In this document: piece after piece, positions 7,684-15,829 of the stretch
Position numbering within the stretch: the first letter of the stretch is position 1
How the letters are laid out: every line of letters starts with the position of its first letter
Source of the DNA: Acidobacteriaceae bacterium
GTDB taxonomy: Bacteria; Acidobacteriota; Terriglobia; Terriglobales; Acidobacteriaceae
Reading direction: 5' to 3'
Length of the DNA stretch: 33,120 nt
NCBI GenBank assembly: GCA_027452245.1
Contig: DAIDGW010000270.1
Location: 1-33,120 of the forward strand
Translations under genes and position numbers: made by a program
Notes under the pieces: model-generated
What the model saw: the letters and a program-made list of their open reading frames with translations, nothing else
Database searches by the model: none
What the model was told of the DNA's origin: nothing

Positions 7684-8865
7684 TTACAAGTGGAGGGCCG
7701 GGGCGATCCCGGTGTCAAAACCAAGCGGGAGCGGCGCACCGCCTTCTGTCAGAGAACCATTCCCGGTGTTGAAATGATAAAAATGCAGGCTTTGGTCGCT
7801 TACCAGCATGGCGTACACGATCTTCCCGTCTGGACTGAATGCAAAGCCCGGAGTCTGCGATGTCATGGGCAGCGAGTAACCCGTATCTGCGATCCTTTTC
7901 AGGGCCAGATTGATTCTGGCAACATGGACGGACTGACTGGCCGGATCAGTCAGGAATAGAAATTTCCCGCTCTTGTCGAGTTGCACATTGGTCGCGGTGG
8001 CGCAGGCGCTCAGCATTCCTATGGTGCAATGGACCAGTGGAGTTTTCGGGTTCGCAACATTGGCATATATGTTCAGATAGTTCTCACTGGGACTTGTACC
8101 GTTCTGGTACTGGGCAACAAATACCGGTCCCAGCACAACTTCCCCTCGTGAGCTGAGACTCAGAATCTGCCGGTCGGCTCCCAACGTGCCATTGTGCTGA
8201 TCGATTGCGCGTTGCCGATACACAATCCCGCTGGCCTCGTTTGACGTATCGTAGAGGACGCTTCCGCTGGCATCGAAGCCGTAAAGAAATGCCGGCCAGA
8301 TTGGCGCTGGTCCGTAAGTGCCTTGCACACGCGCATTTTCGACCAATGTTCCTGCACCTTGCAGAACACTGAAGAGCCGAATGGAGGCCGTGTACTGATT
8401 ATTCGAATTCGTGACCTCGAGCATGTACGCAAATCGTCCGCTGGGATGCATGTTGAACTGCGACAGTGAATTTGCATTCAATACCTGCATCGCAGGACCC
8501 TGCGGAACTCCTGATGCGTCGGTTACGAATACAGACAAATGCTGGATACTCTGCCCGTCGGACCAAACTGCATAAACATAGTTGTCGCGTGGCGATGGAT
8601 CAAACTGCAGAAGCTGTTCCCCACTCCCGGTAAGAGTGAGGGGTTGTTCCAGAGTTGTCGCCGTAAGGGTTGCCGGATCAATAGAGTACGTCACCACCAT
8701 TCCACTGTTGATGACATAAAGAATCTCATTACTCGGTTGAGAGCTTGATGACGGGCTATTCGAACTGCCACAACTCAGCAGGAGCGCAAAGCCCATCAGG
8801 CACGCTACTGCCAACGCCAACCGCTTGGCGCTTTGTCTGGCAACGGATTGAGACCAGGCCACCAT
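7684..8865 (-). CDS. Lipoprotein with beta-propeller (lactonase/YVTN-like) repeats
   Basis: A 393-residue protein. A signal sequence ends in the lipobox LLSC (lipidated Cys at 32), followed by a Ser/Pro-rich tether. The rest shows repeating blades of the type LYVINSG, YVYAVW, GRFAYMLEV, GKFLFLTD, GKIVYAML, spaced about 45-60 residues apart, typical of six- or seven-bladed propellers related to 6-phosphogluconolactonase-like and YVTN proteins. No catalytic residues can be assigned, and a binding or scaffold role is as likely as enzymatic activity. The SD is weak (GAAAG immediately before ATG). It is convergent with the amidohydrolase gene; an unrelated 560-bp spacer lies upstream. Confidence 0.82.
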   Translation of the reverse strand: MVAWSQSVARQSAKRLALAVACLMGFALLLSCGSSNSPSSSSQPSNEILYVINSGMVVTYSIDPATLTATTLEQPLTLTGSGEQLLQFDPSPRDNYVYAVWSDGQSIQHLSVFVTDASGVPQGPAMQVLNANSLSQFNMHPSGRFAYMLEVTNSNNQYTASIRLFSVLQGAGTLVENARVQGTYGPAPIWPAFLYGFDASGSVLYDTSNEASGIVYRQRAIDQHNGTLGADRQILSLSSRGEVVLGPVFVAQYQNGTSPSENYLNIYANVANPKTPLVHCTIGMLSACATATNVQLDKSGKFLFLTDPASQSVHVARINLALKRIADTGYSLPMTSQTPGFAFSPDGKIVYAMLVSDQSLHFYHFNTGNGSLTEGGAPLPLGFDTGIAPALHL

Positions 8866-9425
8866 CTTTCAGTTCTGATCGCCTCCGTCAATGACTGCCA
8901 GTGCCGGACTTACCCGCGAACCGTTCCCCGAACGTAAAGCACGCTCGAGGTATGTTCCATCCGGTGATCACAGCATTTCCTCGGTGATTCCGGCCCATGT
9001 TCTGGATGGTCGGTATTGTATAGCCGAGCGCCATGGGCATTACACTCAATTATTCTTTTTACGAAAACGTAACAAACGGCAAACCGGGCCAATGACATGA
9101 AGAATCTGCAACTTGTATTGGATTCCCGATTTGGGCCGCACGATTCTTTCTCCGGTTGGATGCCACTCGTTCTGTTTTTATAGAACACAATACGGATATC
9201 TCGTGACCAGCAAGGGGCAGGCCGAAGGCCAAAATCGCTCTACGGGGCTACAAACCGCGTTAGCCTCAGTTGCATACAATACAGCAGTACTGTATCTGTA
9301 TGTACAATCGCCTCAAAGTCGCGTCCAGTGGAGGGTTATGGCGCAATCTGGCCCGAGAATCAGGGAGGTCGCGGTTTGATTGCGTTGCTAAGTCGTTGAA
9401 AACACGAGGATGGATGGGGCGCTCT
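8866..9425. other. 560-bp intergenic region without a convincing gene
   Basis: No reading frame here has a plausible start signal, family motif or hydrophobic pattern. The stretch separates two minus-strand genes and should hold the promoter of the propeller lipoprotein. Two small dyads are visible: TTACG-AAAA-CGTAA (9059-9072), and the one at 9279-9295 listed separately. It is more AT-rich than its neighbours in places. Confidence 0.6.
9279..9295. promoter_or_regulatory. Small palindrome, possible operator
   Basis: ATACAG-CAGTA-CTGTAT is a perfect 6-bp inverted repeat. It is followed by a further TGTA/TACA pair (TGTATGTACA). TACTGTA half sites occur in LexA and BlaI-type operators, but no such regulator gene is nearby and the right half does not match a full LexA box. 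Confidence 0.3.
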
Positions 9426-10355
9426 TCACTGTTGCGCTGCGGGCACCCGTTTGGTCCCTGAAAGTTCTTCGGCGGTCTGCTGGATGTCGGGCTTGGCGAA
9501 CTCTTTAAAAAATCCCCAACTCCCGTATTTGCTCTGCAACTCCGGCAATACGGCCGCAACTAAAGCATCTCCGGTTTTACCAGATCTCTGCGCCTGCCCG
9601 ATATCGCCCCGCAAGTCTTCAAGGTAGCTTTGGAACGCTTCGACCTCCTGCGCGGTTCCCAGTTCGCCATGTCCGGGCACGAATTTCGCCGCTCCATAGC
9701 CCAGCATGGTGTCCAAGGTCTTGACCCAGGTTCCGGTGGTGGCGTCGGTCAGGTTGGGAATGTGTTTGTTCCAGAACAGATCGCCGCAGAATAGAACGCC
9801 TGCGTCCCGAATATACACAATCGAATCTCCGCCGGTGTGTCCGGGATGGGATCGCACCTCAATTTTCCGCGGCCCTAGGTAGATGTCGACGCCATCTCTG
9901 TAAACCACATCCGGAAGTTTCAGGGATTCCACGCGCGCTTTCATCGCCGGGGGGATCGTGTTTCCCCACCACTTCAGATTTTCGGTGCGCATCCAGTCGC
10001 GCACGTTGCGCTGTGCCAAAATGCTCGCTCCCGCCGCCGCGAACACATCATTTCCGTTTACATGATCGAGGTGGTAATGCGTATTGACAACGAATCGAAT
10101 CGGCAACGGCGTAATTTTTCGGATCTCGTCCAGCAGTTCCTTCGCTGCCCCGGGATCCTCAAACGTGTCAATGACGAGGACTCCATCGTCGCCCACAACG
10201 AATCCGGCATTGGCGCCGGCCTTGCCCTCATCGGTACCAATCGCTGCCCAGACGCCATTGCCCAGGTTTTCCAGTTTGAAATCAGGTGTAGTGGCAGCAA
10301 GCACTATGCTACTCAAAACAATCACCAGCAGGCCCGCTTGCAATGTCTTTCTCAT
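9426..10355 (-). CDS. Exported metallo-beta-lactamase-fold hydrolase
   Basis: A 309-residue protein with an N-terminal signal peptide (about 1-21). The binuclear zinc site is complete: HYHLDH (H93, H95, D97, H98), HPGHTGGD (H173), FCGDLFW (D192) and VPGHGELG (H229). The length and spacing fit the cyclase/glyoxalase-like or subclass B3-like metallo-beta-lactamase superfamily; a genuine antibiotic-hydrolysing role cannot be claimed from the motifs. No Shine-Dalgarno is visible; instead TAGTAT lies about 10-15 bases before the ATG, compatible with a very short or absent leader. It is 75 bp downstream of the end of the phosphorylase gene's coding strand unit and may or may not share its transcript. 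Confidence 0.87.
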   Translation of the reverse strand: MRKTLQAGLLVIVLSSIVLAATTPDFKLENLGNGVWAAIGTDEGKAGANAGFVVGDDGVLVIDTFEDPGAAKELLDEIRKITPLPIRFVVNTHYHLDHVNGNDVFAAAGASILAQRNVRDWMRTENLKWWGNTIPPAMKARVESLKLPDVVYRDGVDIYLGPRKIEVRSHPGHTGGDSIVYIRDAGVLFCGDLFWNKHIPNLTDATTGTWVKTLDTMLGYGAAKFVPGHGELGTAQEVEAFQSYLEDLRGDIGQAQRSGKTGDALVAAVLPELQSKYGSWGFFKEFAKPDIQQTAEELSGTKRVPAAQQ

Positions 10356-10430
10356 AGTCGCGAAATACTAACACGATCTATACGATGCTCCGCACGCTGG
10401 GGGGACAGTTCCATGGGCGGACGTAGCGAT

Positions 10431-13037
10431 CTACGCTGCTTTGTCCTTGACTGCCGGTTCGTCTGGCCACCGGATCAATCCGGGGAGAAAGCGCCGCGTC
10501 TCATCTGCATGGAACGGCCGCACACGAACGGTATAACCATTGCGTCCGCTGCATTGGCAGGGTACCCCTTTGGCCTCATAGATTTGCGTGCCGTTTTCCT
10601 GTCCTGTGCACTGCATCAGAATACTTGCTGCACAGGTGATCTGTCCGTCTGAGTTCAGGCGTCCTAGATAAAGTTCCACAGCCACGTCATCGGGAGCGAG
10701 GTTGCCAAGGTGCACTCGAGCCTGAACGCGGATCTGATCTCCGACCCGGATGTCGTTCTCACGAATTGCATCGACATTCTTTACAGCCACATTGCTCCAC
10801 TCAGCGGCGACGCGCCCCAACCATGCAGCGAGAGCTCGGGCCTTTTTGGCCCCGTCAGCCAGCAACCGCTGGCACCGTCGGTGTGCTGCCGTGTAAAAAT
10901 CGGTCGTATAGTCCTTTACCATCCGTTGCGCATTAAAGGAATAGGACAAGGTCCCGATGGAAGATTTCATGTAGCCTATCCAGCGGCGGGGCAGCCCGTC
11001 GAGATTGCGTTCATAGAATGCCGGAACAATTTCGGATTCCAGCAAGTCATAGAGGGCGGCCGCTTCGACCTGGTCCTGGTATTCCTGCGTCTCGTACTTC
11101 TCCCCCCGTCCAATCGCCCAGCCCACGAAACTCCCTCTGGCAGCAGCATACTGCCAGGCCTCATCCCACCAACCATCCAGGGTACTGAGGTTGAGAGCGC
11201 CATTGGCCAGGGCTTTCATCCCACTGGTTCCGCTGGCTTCAAGGGGCCGCATCGGAGTATTGAGCCAGACGTCACACCCTTGCACCAGGGCTCGCGCTAC
11301 CGCCATGTCATAGTCTTCCAGGAAGACCAGGCGGCGGCGAAATTCCTTCTGCTGCGCGAGTTTCATGATCTGTTGGATCAACGCCTTGCCGGCCTCATCA
11401 CGAGGATGAGCTTTGCCGGCGAAAAGGATCTGCACCGGCCGCCCGGGCTGGTTGAGAATTCGTTCGAGACGAGCTGTGTCCCGGAGCAACAGCGTGGCTC
11501 GTTTGTAGGTCGCGAAGCGGCGCGCGAAGCCAATGGTCAGCGCCGCCGGATCCAGTACCTCATCGGCGGCATCGATGGTGGAGCGGGGAGCGCCGCGCCG
11601 GACCAGTTGCGACCGCAAGCGTCGTCTCGCGAATGCGACCAGGCGTTCGCGGCGGCGCTCGTGAGTTCGCCAGAGCTCTTCTGGAGGAATGGAATCGACC
11701 CGCAGCCACAGCTTGGGATCGGCCTGATTTTCGCGCCAATGTGGGCCTAGGTAGCGGTCGTACAGACGATTCATTTCATTTGAATTCCAAGAGCGGAAGT
11801 GGACGCCATTGGTGACATGGCCGATTGGAATTTCATTGACTGGCACCCCGGGCCAAAGGCCCTGCCACATTTCCCGGCTGACATGGCCATGCAGCTTACT
11901 GACACCATTGCTCACGGAAGCCATGCGAAGAGCGAGAACGGTCATGCAGAATTGCTCAGAGCTGTCGGCGTGGTTCTGCCGACCTAACGTGAGAAAATCG
12001 CTCATTGCCAGCCCGAGGTGCTGGGCAAAGTTCCCCAAATACCGCTCGATCAGAGATGGGGGGAAGTAGTCGTGTCCTGCCGGAACGGGAGTATGCCCGG
12101 TGAAGATCAGTCCCGCAGAGGAAATCTCCCGAGCTTCCCCAAAGCTCAATTTGTGTTTTTCCATCAACTGACGAGTCCACTCCAGTGACAAAAACGCGGA
12201 GTGGCCCTCATTCATGTGATAAACGGACGGTTCGATTCCGAGCGCTTGCAAGGCAGTGCATCCCCCGATGCCCAGCAGAATTTCCTGTTTGAGACGCATC
12301 TCCAGATCGCCGCCGTAGAGTTGGTCAGTGATCTTTCGATCGCCGGGACCATTCTCAGGAATGTTGGTGTCCAGCAGAAACAGAGAAACGCGGCCGACCG
12401 ACACTCGCCAGATTTGAGCGCTTACCGGGCGGCCGCAAATATCTACCTGGATGTGGAGGGCGCCGCCGTCTGGCTGCTTTTCGAGAGTCAAAGGAAGATT
12501 CTGAAAATCGTTATCTGCGTAGGATTCCTGCTGCCATCCCGCTGCGCTGAGATATTGGGAAAAGTAGCCCTGCTGGTACAACAGCCCAACGGCGACGAGA
12601 GGGATCCCGAGATTACTGGCAGATTTCAAATGATCGCCGGCCAGGATTCCGAGGCCACCTGCAAATATAGACAAGCATTCGGTCAAGCCAAATTCCGCGG
12701 AGAAATAAGCTACACGAAGCCCTTCAACGCTGGTGTGGGTGCGTTGATACCATGTGGCTTTCGACGCCAAATACTCATCAAGCTGGTGAACCTCTTGCTC
12801 CACTTGCGCGAGAATCGTCTCGTCCTGGGCTGCGGCTTCTAGCTGAGATTGATCCAAGGCTCCAAGCAGCCGGACCGGATTGTGCCCGGTGGACTCCCAC
12901 AACTCACTATCCAAGCGGCGGAACAGTTCGATGGAATCGTGGTCCCACGTCCAGCGCAGGTTATAGGCAAATCGGCGCAGTCCGCTGAGAGGTTCAGGGA
13001 GGGCGGGAACAACATTGAAGATATGAATGGCTTTCAT
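10431..13037 (-). CDS. glgP: Alpha-glucan (glycogen/maltodextrin) phosphorylase, GT35
   Basis: An 868-residue cytoplasmic enzyme that releases glucose-1-phosphate from alpha-1,4-glucans. The N-terminus (NVVPALPEPLSGLRRFAYNLRWTW, positions 8-31) is the DUF3417-type lead of the shorter bacterial/archaeal phosphorylase subfamily. The active-site region EYxAEFG-like AYFSAEFGL (111-119), the YHMNEGHSAF motif (274-283) and the pyridoxal-phosphate lysine K609 in EASGTSGMKALANG are all present. SD GGGAGG lies seven bases before the ATG. No other glycogen gene is in the window. The divergent neighbour is the feoAB operon, and the shared spacer contains CRP/FNR-type dyads, which would fit carbon-status or redox control of glycogen breakdown. 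Confidence 0.93.
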   Translation of the reverse strand: MKAIHIFNVVPALPEPLSGLRRFAYNLRWTWDHDSIELFRRLDSELWESTGHNPVRLLGALDQSQLEAAAQDETILAQVEQEVHQLDEYLASKATWYQRTHTSVEGLRVAYFSAEFGLTECLSIFAGGLGILAGDHLKSASNLGIPLVAVGLLYQQGYFSQYLSAAGWQQESYADNDFQNLPLTLEKQPDGGALHIQVDICGRPVSAQIWRVSVGRVSLFLLDTNIPENGPGDRKITDQLYGGDLEMRLKQEILLGIGGCTALQALGIEPSVYHMNEGHSAFLSLEWTRQLMEKHKLSFGEAREISSAGLIFTGHTPVPAGHDYFPPSLIERYLGNFAQHLGLAMSDFLTLGRQNHADSSEQFCMTVLALRMASVSNGVSKLHGHVSREMWQGLWPGVPVNEIPIGHVTNGVHFRSWNSNEMNRLYDRYLGPHWRENQADPKLWLRVDSIPPEELWRTHERRRERLVAFARRRLRSQLVRRGAPRSTIDAADEVLDPAALTIGFARRFATYKRATLLLRDTARLERILNQPGRPVQILFAGKAHPRDEAGKALIQQIMKLAQQKEFRRRLVFLEDYDMAVARALVQGCDVWLNTPMRPLEASGTSGMKALANGALNLSTLDGWWDEAWQYAAARGSFVGWAIGRGEKYETQEYQDQVEAAALYDLLESEIVPAFYERNLDGLPRRWIGYMKSSIGTLSYSFNAQRMVKDYTTDFYTAAHRRCQRLLADGAKKARALAAWLGRVAAEWSNVAVKNVDAIRENDIRVGDQIRVQARVHLGNLAPDDVAVELYLGRLNSDGQITCAASILMQCTGQENGTQIYEAKGVPCQCSGRNGYTVRVRPFHADETRRFLPGLIRWPDEPAVKDKAA

Positions 13038-13285
13038 CGGGGTACCTCCCGGGCATGACAGCTCGTCTTCCTAAGAATCTCTGTGATCCCACAGCAGTCT
13101 AGGTTAACCGTGAGTGGGCAATCTGCGTCACTGCTGCCTGACATTCTGGCCTGCTCTACGACGAGTCGGTCCTTGCGTTGAATCGCAGGAAGTGTACGCT
13201 CCGATTTTCCAGGCACTGATAGCAGCCCCCGGATCCGTCATGGGGATAGACGGTTTCAGGCTAAGCTGATGATTCATGATCGTCG

Positions 13286-13299
13286 GTGATTCCCATCAC
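13286..13299. promoter_or_regulatory. CRP/FNR-type dyad, site 1
   Basis: GTGATTCCCATCAC is an exact GTGA-N6-TCAC dyad, the core of the E. coli CRP consensus. It lies about 250 bp upstream of the glgP start and 170 bp upstream of feoA. Binding is inferred only. Confidence 0.45.
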
Positions 13300-13402
13300 T
13301 CCCAGATTGCGGATCTGAAGCAACTGGCTCGCTAGATGAAGAGTGCCATTTCGCCGTGCGGGTTCCGGCCGCGGTTTTCCGCATAGAGCGTCACTCGGCT
13401 CC

Positions 13403-13416
13403 GTGACTGATGTCAC
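13403..13416. promoter_or_regulatory. CRP/FNR-type dyad, site 2
   Basis: GTGACTGATGTCAC is a second exact GTGA-N6-TCAC dyad, followed by A as in TCACA. A further GTCAC at 13391-13395 forms another inverted pair with its left half. It lies about 40-50 bp upstream of the likely feoA start, an activator-like position. Confidence 0.5.
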
Positions 13417-13448
13417 AGAACATCTTTTTGCGATAAGGCAAGATGAAA

Positions 13449-13465
13449 ATGAAATGCAATTTCAT
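13449..13465. promoter_or_regulatory. 17-bp palindrome at the feoA start, possible iron-responsive operator
   Basis: ATGAAAT-GCA-ATTTCAT is a perfect inverted repeat of 7-bp arms. Its outer TGA...TCA and AT-rich core resemble Fur-family boxes, though it is not an exact match to the E. coli Fur consensus. It overlaps one candidate feoA ATG (13454) and abuts the next (13466). Confidence 0.45.
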
Positions 13466-13753
13466 ATGACGACGCTGCCAGTTCCGCCAGCAGGGGAAAC
13501 TCGGGTTCACGAAAAAATTATATCTTTGGATAAAGCTCCCAGAGAGGAAGCGGTCGAGGTGCTTGAGATACCTCAGGGACAACGGGCAAGACGATCCCTG
13601 GAGCAGGTTGGGATTCGCATTTACGAAAGGGTGCGAGTTCTCCGGGCCGCTCCCTTGGGTGGTCCGGTTCTCATCGAAGTAGGCGGCAGCCGTGTGGCAT
13701 TGGGGCGTTCCCTGGCGCGGCGAATCAAAGTCCGTCCGATTGGGAGCCATTGA
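13454..13753 (+). CDS. feoA: FeoA-domain protein of ferrous iron uptake
   Basis: A 99-residue cytoplasmic protein whose residues 24-95 match the SH3-like FeoA domain: an opening strand ISLDKAP, a central RRSLEQVGIRIYERVRVLRAAPLGGPV-type core (in pieces: RRSLEQVGI, ERVRVLRAAP) and the closing SRVALGRSLARRIKVRP. FeoA supports FeoB-mediated Fe(II) import. The start is uncertain: the frame is open further upstream, and ATG codons at 13454 and 13466 both lack a good Shine-Dalgarno; the earlier one is listed. The stop codon directly abuts the feoB GTG start, so the two genes form one translationally linked operon. Confidence 0.82.
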   Translation: MQFHMTTLPVPPAGETRVHEKIISLDKAPREEAVEVLEIPQGQRARRSLEQVGIRIYERVRVLRAAPLGGPVLIEVGGSRVALGRSLARRIKVRPIGSH

Positions 13754-15730
13754 GTGGAAACTACGCATGAGCCGCACTCTTCCAGGGCGGATCTTACGCA
13801 CATCTCTTCCACTCGGGCGCATCAGCCGACCATCGCTTTAGTCGGCCAGCCCAATTGCGGTAAGAGCACGATCTTCAATCATGTAGTCGGGTATCGTTCA
13901 GAAACAGCGAACTTTCCCGGAAGCACCGTGGAAATCTCGCAAGGGCAAGTGCGAATAAATGGGACGAGTGTCCGTCTCCTGGATGTTCCCGGGATTTATT
14001 CGCTCACCTCTTCGAACCCTGCCGAAGCCGCAGCGAAAGAGCTTCTTCTGAGTACTGACGTGGACATCCTCATCAACGTCTTGGACGCGTCTCTGCTCAG
14101 CCGCAGTCTTGAACTCACACTGGAGTTGTGCGAGTTGGGGATCCCGATGATCGTCTGTCTCAACATGATGGACGATGCTGAGAGAAAAGGTACTTCGATT
14201 TCGGTAGAGAAGCTTTCTGCCAGACTCGGCGTGCCCGTCCTCACCGCAATCGCATCTCACGGGCAAGGAATTCAGCAACTTTTTCACTATCTCCGCAGCA
14301 ACACTGTGAGTTCCCCCGCCGTTCCGCAGCAGTGGAGTCGCGATATAGAGGACGCTGTCAGTAAGGTGCAATCTGCTATCGAAGCGAACGATCGAATGGT
14401 GCTATGGCATTCCAGATTTGCCGCCATAAAGCTTGTAGAGGGAGATATAGATTTTTTGGCAGTCGCCCATGACGCCTTGCTGCGGATCGCGGAAAAGTCC
14501 CGTCATGACTTGGAGTCGGCCCGGGGAAGAAACGCAGAAGCCATCATTATGGCAGAACGCCATGATGGAGCCATGCGCCTGTTTGAGGAGGCCGCTGTCG
14601 TTGGCCGACCGCATACAGACCCTCGCCTGATTATCGACAGCGTGCTCACTCATCCGATTTGGGGATATGTATTTCTAATGGGGATTTTCCTGGGATTATT
14701 TTGGGGCGTATTCGGCGTTGGTTCTATTTTGGAGCGGCTCCTCACGCCAGTATTTGCGTCTGTATCGACACGTCTGGCTGGGTGGGCGGGTTCGAGCATG
14801 CTGGGACAAGTATTGGTGCGGAGTCTCTGGGATGGATTTGCCGGCGGCGCCATGATCGTGCTCCCGTACTTGATCCCATTTCTATTCGCGCTGGCAATTT
14901 TGGAAGATGCCGGCTACCTGCCCAGAGTGGCGTACCTGGTGGATGGCTTTTTACACCGCGTCGGTCTTCATGGGACCTCGGTTCTGCCACTGATTCTGGG
15001 ATATGGCTGCACAATTCCGGCCTGCATGGCCACGCGCATCCTGCCGTCCAGAAGAGATCGCTTCATTGCCAGTGTCTTGGCAACGCTGGTTCCGTGCGCT
15101 GCGCGTTCCAATGTTATTTTTGCCCTGGTCGCGTTCTACTTAGGACCGGGCTGGGCATTGGGAGTCTTCGTCTTCAACGCAGCCGTTGTCGTTCTCTCAG
15201 GGTGGATCATGACGCGCATCTGGCCTGAGGTGAGTCCCGGCATGGTGCTGGAAGTGCCCCGCTACCAGATTCCCTCTCCCAAGGTGATGACGCGAAAAGT
15301 CTGGTTCCGTCTGCACGAATTCATGGTGCTGAGCTGGCCATTGCTGATCGGTGGCAGTGTGGTTTTGGGCTTAGCAGAACATTGGCATTGGGATCATTGG
15401 ATCACCTGGACGCTCTCGCCGTTGACTAACCTGCTTGGCCTGCCGGTTGCCGTTGGTACAACCCTGGTTTTTGGTGTGCTGCGAAAAGAATTATCCATGA
15501 TCATGCTGCTGCAAGCGCTCGGAACCACTACTGTGAGCAAGGCTATGGCTCCTGGCCAGATTCTGGTGTTCACCATTTTTGTAACCTTTTATATCCCGTG
15601 TCTTGCCACCATTGCCACGCTCGTGAAGGAAATCGGCAGGAAGATGACAGCGATTGCGATCGCGTACTCGTTTGGAATCGCTACTGTGCTGGCAATCGCG
15701 ACGCGACTGGCGTTTTCCGCTTTCCGCTAG
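13754..15730 (+). CDS. feoB: Ferrous iron transporter FeoB
   Basis: A 658-residue GTP-dependent Fe(II) permease of the inner membrane. The N-terminal G domain has G1 GQPNCGKST (31-39), the switch region FPGST (54-58), G3 DVPG (77-80), G4 NMMD (137-140, where NKxD/NxxD is usual) and a G5-like AIAS (165-168). The membrane part has the two gate regions, the first containing GYGCTIPACMATR near residue 420 with its conserved Cys, and about eight to eleven hydrophobic segments. It is shorter than E. coli FeoB (773), as in many non-enteric versions. Start GTG at 13754 directly follows the feoA stop and is preceded by GGGAG seven bases upstream. Confidence 0.95.
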   Translation: METTHEPHSSRADLTHISSTRAHQPTIALVGQPNCGKSTIFNHVVGYRSETANFPGSTVEISQGQVRINGTSVRLLDVPGIYSLTSSNPAEAAAKELLLSTDVDILINVLDASLLSRSLELTLELCELGIPMIVCLNMMDDAERKGTSISVEKLSARLGVPVLTAIASHGQGIQQLFHYLRSNTVSSPAVPQQWSRDIEDAVSKVQSAIEANDRMVLWHSRFAAIKLVEGDIDFLAVAHDALLRIAEKSRHDLESARGRNAEAIIMAERHDGAMRLFEEAAVVGRPHTDPRLIIDSVLTHPIWGYVFLMGIFLGLFWGVFGVGSILERLLTPVFASVSTRLAGWAGSSMLGQVLVRSLWDGFAGGAMIVLPYLIPFLFALAILEDAGYLPRVAYLVDGFLHRVGLHGTSVLPLILGYGCTIPACMATRILPSRRDRFIASVLATLVPCAARSNVIFALVAFYLGPGWALGVFVFNAAVVVLSGWIMTRIWPEVSPGMVLEVPRYQIPSPKVMTRKVWFRLHEFMVLSWPLLIGGSVVLGLAEHWHWDHWITWTLSPLTNLLGLPVAVGTTLVFGVLRKELSMIMLLQALGTTTVSKAMAPGQILVFTIFVTFYIPCLATIATLVKEIGRKMTAIAIAYSFGIATVLAIATRLAFSAFR

Positions 15731-15829
15731 CTCCGTCGACAAAATTCGCTGGCTATTGTAAGAAGGCTGGAAGGGCAACTTGCGGGAACCGCAGGAAACT
15801 GCCAGCATGGAAGGCTCGCAAGACTCACT

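Larger units (their letters stand above)
13038..13453. other. Divergent spacer between glgP and feoAB
   Basis: No gene is supported in this 416-bp stretch. It should hold the promoters of both divergent units and carries the dyads listed separately. I could not pick a convincing sigma-70 promoter for either direction. Confidence 0.6.

Noticed and set aside
8910-9188. Small minus-strand frame in the 560-bp spacer
   Set aside because: No ribosome-binding site, domain or compositional support.
9279-9301. LexA (SOS) box
   Set aside because: Only the left half resembles the consensus; no SOS gene is adjacent.
10710-11750. Plus-strand open frame of 346 codons opposite glgP
   Set aside because: Antisense to conserved phosphorylase sequence including the regions around the PLP site.
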